Shown one piece after another: positions 38,395 to 49,000 of a stretch of DNA of 64,000 nucleotides (positions are counted from its first letter, which is position 1; every line of letters starts with the position of its first letter). The notes under the pieces were generated by a model. It saw nothing but the letters and a program-made list of their open reading frames with translations. It ran no database searches and was not told where the DNA came from. The position numbers and the translations under genes are program-made. Origin of the DNA: Asterias amurensis (Eukaryota > Echinodermata > Asteroidea > Forcipulatida > Asteriidae); contig NC_092656.1 in NCBI RefSeq assembly GCF_032118995.1, positions 14,404,194-14,468,193 of the forward strand, read 5' to 3'.

Positions 38395-38665
38395 TTACCT
38401 TTTTCCCCAGCAGTTCATCCCTAGTAGAATGACATCCCCCTCGGTAAAATGACATAATATATTGACGCCCTAGTAGAATGACATCTCCACGATAGAGTGA
38501 CACGCCCAGAATGACATCTGCATTAGACAGACACCCCAATAGAATGACATCTGCATTGAAGAGTAGCCCCATGTAGAGTAAAATATACAGTGACACTATA
38601 GGATTACCGTTAGAGTGACACCAATGTAGAATGACGTCACCATTTAGAGTGGCATCCCAATATGA
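38395..38665 (-). repeat. Degenerate AGAATGACATC array
   Basis: At least ten loosely spaced copies of (T)AGAATGACATC or AGAGTGACACC. The spacing is irregular (about 20-35 bp), unlike a classical minisatellite. It lies about 300 bp upstream of the candidate DHDH promoter. Confidence 0.65.
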
Positions 38666-38857
38666 AATCGATGTATAAATTTGGTTCATTATGTCCTAAT
38701 ATAGGTTATCCCAGCCAATTTCAACAACAAAACATTCATTTTAACACCGGCTCATTCATTTTCGTGTGGAAAATAAAAGTTCCGTTGCATCAGGAATCAA
38801 CCATCAAAATAGGTCAAAAGGGGTGAATAAATTTCACCAGTTGTCGAATAAGATCAA

Positions 38858-39169
38858 TTAAAGGCAGTGGACACTATTGGTAATTGTCAAAGACTAGCCT
38901 TCACAGTTGGTGTATCTCAACATATGCATATAAATAACAAACCTGTGAAAATTTGAGCTCAATCGGTCATCGAACTTGCGAGATAATAATGAAAGAAAAA
39001 ACCCACCCTTGTCACGCGAAGTTGTGTGCGTTTAGATGGTTGATTTCGAGACCTCAAGTTTCTTACAATGTTTTATACCATCAACCTCTCCCCAATACTC
39101 GTCACCAAGAAAGGTTTTATGCTAATAAATATTTTGAGTAATTACCAATAGTGTCCACTGCCTTTAAGC
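38858..39169 (+). mobile_element. TTAA MITE family A, internally deleted copy
   Basis: Clean TTAA-AGGCAGTGGACACTATT start and CACTGCCT-TTAA end, with an internal deletion after TTGATTTCGAGACCTCAAG. Confidence 0.85.
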
Positions 39170-39663
39170 TGGCCATCGCCAAAAGTGTTAAGAAGTTCAA
39201 CTTAAACATTTTTCAAAGTGTAGCCTTGAATGCCTATGAAAATAGAATGGTTGAAACAAATCTGAAAGAGAAAAATACAATCATGTGTGCACGAACAGTA
39301 GCTACAAAGAAACCCTACTTTTCAGTTCAGTGGATTGGGGGAAAAATTCGTGAATTTGAATTCGTATTGAAATTGAATGAATTTGTGCTAAAGTTGGCCG
39401 GGGAAAAAAAAACATTTAAATGCCGGAATAATGCAAACTATCCGGTCTCCAAGAAGTTTATCAAAGACTGAAATTTCAGATACTATAATTGAAAATAATA
39501 AGTTGTAGGGATACAGACACCCAAACTCAGATATTTGAATATTCCTTAGTCTTTATTGCGGTGTCTCTATAATACAGTTTTTTAACAAATCTATTCTATT
39601 GTGAATAATTGGACATGGTGTAACATTGGTCATCCTGAGAAGGATATTAACAGTTGATGCAGC

Positions 39664-40046
39664 TTAAAGGCAGTGGCAGTATTGGTAATTACTCAAAATA
39701 ATTATTAGCATAAAACCTTACTTGGTGACGAGTAATGGGGAGAGGTTGACAGTATAAAACATAGAGAGAAACGGCTCCCTCTGAAGTGCCATTAGTTTTC
39801 GAGAAAGAAGTAATTTTCCACGAATTTGATTTCAAGACCTCAGATTTATAATTTGAGGTCTCGAAATCAAAACGCATACAACTTCATGTGACATGGGTGG
39901 GTTTTTTTTTTCTTTCATTATCTCGCAAGTTCGATGACCGATTGAGCTCAAATTTTCACAGGTTTATTATTTTATGCATATGTTTAGATACACCAACTGT
40001 GAAGGCTAGTCTTTGACAATTACCAATAGTATCCACTGCCTTTAAG
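39664..40046 (-). mobile_element. TTAA MITE family A, full-length reverse copy
   Basis: Best-preserved copy, with TTAA at both ends and the internal palindrome GAGGTCTCGAAATCAAA / TTTGATTTCAAGACCTCA. Confidence 0.88.
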
Positions 40047-40049
40047 TCT

Positions 40050-40330
40050 TTACTTTGGCCTTCGAACATGTATAGGGAGACCAGCTTTTTAGACTTTATT
40101 TGCCTCAATGCTGCATGCCTGGTCGTGGTTTCCATCTTGGTTCTTTCTCATTGTTGTTGTTGTTGTGTTTAAATTGTTTTATCATAATTGTATGACTACC
40201 ATTAACTGGATATGGTCATGTATTGTTTTGTTTACACTCTGCTGCGCCTTGAACATCTGTTTGGATTGATTTGGCGCATTACAAATATATTTATATAGCG
40301 CTTTTATTCCAGGCCTCTAGGCGCTTTCCA
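40050..40330 (+). mobile_element. LINE or SINE 3' tail
   Basis: TGCGCCTTGAACATCTGTTT, GGCGCATTACAAATATATTT and TATATAGCGCTTTTATTCC resemble the tail at 24760-24810. No coding part remains. Confidence 0.5.
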
Positions 40331-42852
40331 CTAAAATACGATATTTTTAAAACAACACTTAAAAAGAAAAGGCAGTCTAAAAAAACAAAATATAGATATA
40401 GTAGCTTTGAATTTTCTGATCAATCTGTGCTCACTTTTGTTATGCTGTTATGCATGTATGGCGTGATGTTTATGCACCGATAATGATAAATGATTCTACT
40501 CGGAATATTCTTAAATGCTAAAATAATTGTTTTGTTAGGTCATCACGATATAATACTCGAATAATATATGTATGTATTTTGTTTTACTAATAACTGTTGT
40601 TTTTGCATTATTTAGAGTTATAGGCCTATAAGTGAGTAAGGTCTTATGTTTCCCGTTAAAAACATAGCACTTCTATGACAACAAGAAAACTTGGATTTTT
40701 GTTTTTGCAAGTCTGTGCATTTAGATTCGAAGAACACTTTCCTTAATAGGCCTTTACATCGCGTAAGCAGACAAAAATACATCTGCAGTTGGCGGGCCAT
40801 GAAAAACATACACCATTACTCTATGTACACACTAAATACACCCAACACACGGGGGATTTATTGCTGCATTATTGGGACATGGATTGGGGCGGGGTGGTGG
40901 AAGGAGGATGGCAAGTAAAAACATCATGTTACTCATGGCATCCCCATTGCTTTACTAAATCAAAGATACTATAAAAGGATAGTATCTTTGACTAAATACA
41001 TGCTTGACTGAAAAAGAGGATAAACATAATAAGACCTTAGTGTTCTCTTCAGACGCTCATTTCAAAAAGTCAAATATAACCATCACCCCCTGACCACAAG
41101 AGTAAATAACTCTTTGAAAGCTTAGGTGAGGCCTTCCAGCTCGCACCATCAAACCTGTCAGGTAGTATCTGTTGACAGACAAGCTTCACTGGCATTTTTA
41201 TTTGCCCAGCAGTACGTTATAGTATAATGTACATATGTATGCCAATGATTTGTTGATGCCATATTAGTATATTTATTATTTTGAGCAATTACCAATAGTA
41301 ACGACCGTGATCATTTTGCAATGGTTTTTTTTTTTGCGGGTAGGCTGTCTGTACATTTCGTGAGTATGGATACATTTCCGATGTGGCAGGAGATAGTGTC
41401 CTTCCTGAGGGGAAATCGTATCTCCGAAAGGATCCACCTTCCAATACGTTGTGCCCATCCCCATCCCCACTTGGGATTGGAGCGTCTTGCAAAAAAAAAC
41501 ATTAATAAATATTGTTTGACAAAACAACCAGCCATGTTACGCCTTTGTATGCAACATGTTTGCGGGAAAGGAAGAAGAGTGGTCGTAAATACCGCATCTC
41601 TTTGCAATGGGTGTTTGTGTCAAAATGTAAGGGCATACCTGCAACTGTAGAAACGAGGATCTGTACTTCCAATAAACATTCTCAGATTGATAGGGATATT
41701 ACTTCCGAGTAAAATTGCGGAACATGTCTAGAGCGAGTTTGGTTGGTGGAAATCGGACAGTAATATAACACTTTCCGGCAGGACCACCCGTTGACTCGTA
41801 TACAGGACCTACTGTGAGCAAATAAAGTATCTGAATCATTTTGGGGTTTGCAGTAAACGAAAAAGCTATGTTTCATAATAGGCTGTTAAGCAAAAATGAA
41901 ACAAGATGAATTAAAACAAACCGAAAGCCATATCTATTAGTAACTCTGAAATGAGTTAGGCCACAAACACTAATTGTTATGGATCCATAAATATTCTATT
42001 ATACAAAATATATGTTGTTAACAATAACTGCAATAAATGTGCACCCCTAGTTTTTTTTTATAGAAAATAGGGTCAGCTGTTGCAATGAACTGCTTACCAA
42101 CCGAAAGGACCTAAGGTATAAACGATTTGACCCAAGCAGAGTCTTTTTTAAGGCTAAATGATAACACAACTAACAAGAACAGGTAACTGTAATTATACAG
42201 TGTCATGTCGCACTTGGATACATGATGACTGTTTGTTGTGCTGTCATCTTAGCCTTCAAGAAAGACTCTGCTATAAATATGGTGTCGAAACTTCAGGCCA
42301 TTAACTATTTTTGCTGTTAGTTTCTTTTAAGAAGTTAAATAGACACTTACTTCATGATATAACGATGAAAACTAAAATCAAATAGAACAATTGCTAAACC
42401 AGTAATTTTGCCACGTTGCTGGCACTGAGTAATCCAATATAAAGCAAGCTAATAAATAAAGAAGAGCACCGGCGGTATGGCCACGGGGTGGGGAACCGTG
42501 CCCCACAATTTCGAGAGGCAATGAATGAAAGTAGTAATATGTTTTCATTTCATGGTAGAGCGGGATTTGCTCTTATGTTAGCGGTCTCCCTATGATCAAT
42601 TTGTCAACACTGTTATATATTATATTATACTAATATACAGCGGTCATTTTGGTGCGTCCCCTCATTGGTTCTATCTAATTGGCGCGATTTCGTTTGCCGT
42701 TGGTTTTATGAGGTCCCTGACTAGATTGACGTGTATTTAGATATAAAGTTGGGCTACATTACATTCATGCCTATATTTTTATGAGCAATTGCATAACGAA
42801 CAAATCTGCGTACAAAAAATTGAAATGAACTCTGGACATTTTGTGTGAGGAT
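40330..42852. other. Intergenic stretch without recognised genes
   Basis: Apart from a tiny family A end (41275-41300) and poly-T/poly-A runs, I see nothing I can name. Overlapping frames on both strands at 41276-41650 share one low-complexity segment and look accidental. The DUOXA 3' UTR presumably occupies part of the right side. Confidence 0.3.
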
Positions 42853-43087
42853 TTATTCGTCCTCAATATTGATCTGGTTACTGAATGCATATTGTGCGTC
42901 TAAGATGGCTTCAGTAGCTGGGTTTTCGGGTGCTTCCTCGGTAACGTTGTTTGCATCACTCCCTTCATCGTCGGGTTCCTCGTGTAATTGGCTCATCTTG
43001 ACCGGCAAGCTTGACGTGTTGGTCATAGTATCCATGGCAACTGAGTCGTCCGTTCTTGGCTTGCCACCGAATCCCTTGACGCTAAAC
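42853..43087 (-). CDS. DUOXA: DUOXA terminal exon
   Basis: Completes a split Arg codon (AG|G), reads FSVKGFGGKPRTDDS through an acidic low-complexity tail and ends NQINIEDE with TAA. Low conservation is expected here; it is supported by phase continuity and a clean GACCAG acceptor. Confidence 0.82.
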
Positions 43088-46000
43088 CTGGTCAAAGCAG
43101 TAAACGAAAGACATTACGGTTGGATGGAAGAGCACTGAACATCTGTGGTTATTGTCAAAGACCAGTATTCTCACTTGGTTTTATCCAAACATATTCCTAA
43201 AATAACAAATCTGTAAACATTGGACTCTTGTCAATGAAGTTGTGTATTGAGTTGTGTATGGCAGCAATACAGTGCCGTGTATAGCTACAATATTGCATAG
43301 ATCCTAAAGTTGTTTAAGGAAGCGTCCACATTGCCGTTAGATTGTGAAAATATGGAAAAAATTACAAACGCTTTTGATCAGTCCTTACAGACGCTTTTGT
43401 AGGCAACAAACACAAGATTACATCCACTCGCTGTCACTACTGGGTCATTATTCTTGAAACACACACCATACTAGTAGCCGTGAATTCGTGATATCAGTTG
43501 TTGTAAAGTTAACCAATAATATAATCAAATAACCCAAAATAGAAGAAGAACGTGTTACAAATGAAAAGCAATGAGGTCATAAATGTTTTGTGTGTGATGA
43601 ATAAAGCCATACCTGACTTGTGATGGTTTATGGAGTAGTTGCTTTGAAGATGTATTACCAGCCCAGTCTTCAGCATTGTCAACATCGTCCATCTCATTGG
43701 ACGCTGGGCGTCTTTTTAGCTTGTTCTTTTTGAACAGGGACTTTCTGCCAGAAACGAAGCTCTGATGCATCTGTTGGGAAAAATACAAGATTTCAAAGAA
43801 TGACTCATTCTTTCGAAGAGGAATTTTGGCTGCAGCACCATCATAAAAACAACTTTATTTGGTCGTGAAAGCAAATCAGATTACGTAAAACTTGGGTCAA
43901 TAACATAGTGATTTATAGTCAAATTGTGTTCGACTTGATATCTAACTAAGATTTCTTACCTCTCCAACATTGATGTACATATCTCCTTGGTACATCTCCG
44001 AGGAACGCTTGTCTAGCGCCTCAGAAGCAAGTTTATCGACCCGAGGATCGTCGTTCAGCACGGACATGGGACGCTGCTTCTCCTTGCGTGGGCTCCCGTT
44101 CTTTGGTGTCTCGTCATCGTCGTCAAGACGCCAGCTATCTGGAAAGTTGCTAAGATGTTTTGGGTTTTCGAAGGTGTCCTGGTAGTCCTGAAGGGGATCA
44201 ACGTTGAAGAAAGTTGCCATCTTAAAAGGAAACATGTCATCTAGGAAGATGATGGCGAGGCCGGCAAGCGATGAAACGATTCCTGAATAAGTTTGTTAAA
44301 CAATTGAACTTTTGAAAAGCTGATTTTTTTGAAAAACTACATTGAAAGCTGACATTTTGAAAAACTACAGCTTTATCATGTTGTTGGAAAAGTGGCTTAA
44401 CATAAAAGTTTGAGGCCTTTAATATGTAGGATAATGATAATGACATCGCACCCCCATTCATTAAAATATGGAGGTATGTTGTATATTAACGACAGTCGAC
44501 ACAGTCTTCCAAAGTGAAAATAAAAATGGCTGCCAATCGTTCTGTCTTGACATTTGTTTTCCTTCTGTTCTATTGTTTAATATCCTTAAAGGACTCGGTC
44601 TGTACCAGAGTGTTGAGACTAGCAAGCAAAGACGACTACCCTCGCGCCTGCACTCGTGTCTTACCTCCAACCATGCACAAGTAGAAAGAACCGCCTTTCG
44701 AAAACACCAACACTAAACAAAATAGAAACATTACAACAGTAGTTAAACTGCGTGTTCAATTAATGCTAACGAGTTCTAGTGTTAACTAATTGTTATTACC
44801 ATAATTAGACAGTACTTTCCCGAGTCCTGTGAAAAATATATCACAGGCATGTTACTCGCAGCGCTGGTTACTCGGGTGGGATTCGAACACACGACCCTTG
44901 CAATTCTAGAGCAGTGTCTTACCAACTAAATTACCGAGGTTGCCCGGCAGCTAGAGGCAGTTCGAATCCTATGTTTTGGCAGCGGGTACCGCAACACATC
45001 GGTGTATGGGTAAAAACCAAAATTAATGTTATTTATCCCTTATGCAAATTTGACATCTATTATGTTATTACCATGTTCAGCACCGAAGGGAATGATCAGT
45101 TCCGTCGAACCGTATCGTATGAGTGAGTAGATGATGTTACCAGTCAATAGGCAGCCACCAGTAAGGAGCAGGAACAACCCGCTGTATCGTACCACCATGA
45201 AGGAAGTAACTATTGCTATCACCCATAGTGGGAACGCAGTCCTGGATCAAAACAACAATACACACTGCAAGTTACGCTCGTGTATCTCAACCATACGCCA
45301 TCAAGCTATTTAATTAACAACTGTAGGAGAACCAATCTTTGACCATCTTTTGGACGGTAGCCCACTGATGCCTCACGCATATAATTCTGTGCTTGGCAGA
45401 TATTTCTGCTCGAAAACAGTTTTGAGAAAATAGACTTAGCTTCTGCAAACTACTCAGCAACCAAAAGAACCTGTGTGTTATTTAAATGCAAACAAGCATT
45501 GGCTTAAAAAAACAATTGTGTTCCGTAAATTTGCATCAAATACACTGGCCACCTTTAGTAATATTGTCAAGTATAGTCAAAGGCCAGTCTTCTCACTTGG
45601 TGTATCTCAACATTTGCACAAAATAACAAACCTGTGAAAATTTGAACTCAACTGGTCGGCGAAGTTGCGAAGATAATAATGGAAGAAAAAAAACCGTGTC
45701 ACACTATGGGTCTCGAAATCAAATTCAAATATTTTAGTGGAAAATTACCTCTTTCTCGAACACTATACGTTATTTCAGAGGGAGCCGTTTCTCAACAGCT
45801 CTATACTTGTTACCAAGTAATTCTGTATGCTAACAAATGTTTTGAGTAATTACCAATAGTATCCGGTGCCTTTAAACAGTTCGTCTTATAACTTTGAAAC
45901 TAATCATTTCCCACGTGAGTATATCTGTTGTTTTAGCGTGTCTGCTGTTTCTATACAAAAGCATCGAGTCCCAGAGCTGAAAACACGGCATTGTTTGAAT

Positions 46001-49000
46001 TTTCTCTTTAATCTAACCAATACTATTGATTCTCTATAAGTATAAACTCTACATCCTTAACAAAAACGAACCATAGCGTGAGATATGTGTAGAAACCAGC
46101 CAGCCTGTATGTTCGGCCCCAACGGATGTCCTCTGCATCAAACACGAAATACTCTACAATCCACAGAACGGGATAGGGCTTGCCGGACCACTGTGCAGCG
46201 CGGAACTCCTGGTTGATGCGACCGGCTAAAAAACAATTAACATTATCTCATATTGAGCTGGAAGTTCATCAATAAATGTACATATATTATTAGAGAATTC
46301 CACACCGCTAAGAATTTGCCTTGGACAAGCTGTATAGGGCCTATGTTAAAAAGGAGTCGACATGGAGTATTTCAATGCACATTTCAGTTTCGATGAGTCC
46401 AATTTGTTGCCAACAAAACGCACATCGATGTCTGCTCGACCGGCACACTAGCTCCTTTTGGGAAAGCTGTGTTGAACTCGAAAAACAACTTCTTTTTGTT
46501 TAATTAAACGCAGGTAATTGGCCTCAACATCGCACGTGAATCTTTGAAATTGAACACTCTCGTTTGAAAGTCTGTTTCTGTCCATGGTAATGTTTTCGAG
46601 AAAAATAGCCATGATAAAATATTACATTACTTTGTTACGGCATCTTTGTAGATCTGGGATGTTCGGGTTTGCTTTATTTGCTTGTTTTTTTTTCTTTTGT
46701 GTCCCTTTTTCTTATAACTTTGAAATACAGTTAAAACCTTACCGAATTGGCTGTATCCCTGCCTGCCCTGTCTACAGCAGAAAGTGAAGCGTTCATTGTA
46801 GTTGATTCTTTCTCCTTTAACCTCACCATGCTGTGGGTATTCCGGCACACCTTAAACAACAAGTAATTATGATAAGTGGTCGTTGTTATTTTGTTGCATA
46901 CATTCGTAAGGGTTTTGATGCATTTTCTGTTAATTTGTGGTTATTCATTGCTATTATTGTTGTTGTTGATGCCGTCAATTACCTATACCAAATGCTACAG
47001 GGAAGTATCTACTTCAGTCAGGGTGTAAACGCCATGTAGGAGCTAGCTCTGTCTCTCCAGATGTGTCATTATAGGTAGCCCCCGGAATGCGTCTCCGGGG
47101 TGAAGATAGCGGCAATAAGAGTTGGGTTGGTGCAGATATTCAGAGATAAATCGTACTGGTTTTACTCGCTAGTGAGAAGTTTGATAAATTTAAATTTTCA
47201 GTTTAGAATGTTGATCAAGGTAGATATCGACAGCAATGTTTTTGAAGAATGTTGTAAAATAGTATTGTCTTGAGTGGCCGAGTTCCGTTGAGTATGAGAT
47301 TGAACCAGATTGAAGTGATTTTTGCGTCGTTGAGCCCAGAAACGGAAGTCAGGAAACAATAATAAAACATGAACGTACACTCTAAAAAAGAAGTGTAAAA
47401 ACTTGCTGAGTAAATGTGCTGGGTACGAAAGTTGAGTAACTTCTTACGCAATGTTGGGCTATGTGGCTTTTTGGCCAGTACTCTCGAGAAGGTAATTTGT
47501 ACCTTTTTAAGTTGCATACAAAAATTCGCCAGTGAAAGCAACTTATGGGTACAAAAACACATTTTCCTCGCCACAGGGTCAAGTTTACCTTGAGACGTAC
47601 TAAAAAAAGCAGGACATGCTCTTTTTTGTGGTAAAATGTTGCACGTAATTGGGTAAACTGCTCCTCGTGGAAACCATTTTACCCATCATGCAACGTGCAC
47701 ATTACACACGGACGTATACAAGTGGCAGGCACAAGTCACAATCAAAGGTGGATGAGGTGGACATAGTTCTGATGTTGCAGGTCGTTGATGTTCTGATGTT
47801 CATTTAACCACAGTTGAGAGAATTTTGGCATTATGTTTGAGGTACAACAGTCTGTTGAAGTGAGAAATGCATCACCAGGAAATACGCGGATAGCAGCTTC
47901 AATTTCGTCAATAACAGGTTTGGCAAAACCAAACGGCTCTTTTGAGAGCCAACACCGCTTATAAAAAGAGATTGTTACTTATAGTCTGCTCGCGAGAACT
48001 TTGTTTTCGTTTTCACCCCCTGAATGTACACAAACACTCCGGTCGTTTTATGCAAGGTGGTTATAGGGTTGTGATCACCATATATTAATCGGATATTATA
48101 CTGTCCAGTCCAATTCAATGTATATATGGCTTTTTTAATTTTTTAGTAGTGTCCGTTTTGCTGCCAAAATGCACTACTTCTTTTTTACTCAACACTTGGG
48201 GTTATGGTACTCAACTACTGAGTAAATGGGTAGTCGGTTGTTGGGTACATTTTGACACAACAAAGTTGGGTAAGAAATTTGACGCATAGTTGGGTAGCCG
48301 TTTTACACAGAAATTGAGTAAATTACGACGCAACCCCTGTTGCGTACCGTTTTACCCTCCAAACGACCATGTTCCCTTTTGAACACCACAAAGAGTAAAA
48401 TTTTACGCAACATTGAGTATTTTTTTCTTAGAGTGTACATAACTACGATTTATCGAATGGTCCGTGTATTATTCTATTTCTACCTTTTTTATGTCAGGCG
48501 ATTAACTGTGGGGATGAAATCATCATCTGCAGTTGTCAGTTGCAATCGATTATTAGTTAATTTCAGTCTAAAACTTGATGAGAGATTCAATTGCAGTTTT
48601 GCAATAATTTGGACGGTAAACAACATGATGTCAGTAGAAGGTTAATAACAGTATTCAATATGTTGCCATCGTTATTCTTATTCATTTCCTCCATTCTTTG
48701 GATGAAACTAAAACAAGGAAAAACGCACTTGATGCAAGTGTCTGACCACTTCAGAAACCAAAAGAGATGACGTTTGCAATTTATAGCGTGGGAAGATAGC
48801 GTCTTTCGAAACTGAAGCTAGTCAAACACGATAAATTCTCAAGAGAAAGTTTTATAGTCTAGTTTCATTTTCCCTGGTATAAGGAAGTATTATTTGGTTC
48901 AACAGCACTCAGATAAACGGAATATGACATTGTCACGCAACAGCCTACAATTCTCATCATGCAACAAAATGCTGACTCAATACAACGAGTCGGTTTTCAT

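Noticed and set aside
39151..39471. 106-codon ORF after the 38.9-kb MITE
   Set aside because: It starts in the MITE end and shows no recognisable domain or splice support; possible relic only.
41276..41650. Overlapping ORFs on both strands with a GWGWAQRIGRW-like peptide
   Set aside because: Coding on both strands over the same segment with poly-T/poly-A borders and no known domain points to chance openness.
44868..44945. tRNA gene between DUOXA exons
   Set aside because: B box and arms are recognisable but the acceptor stem does not close; read as a tRNA-derived SINE fragment.
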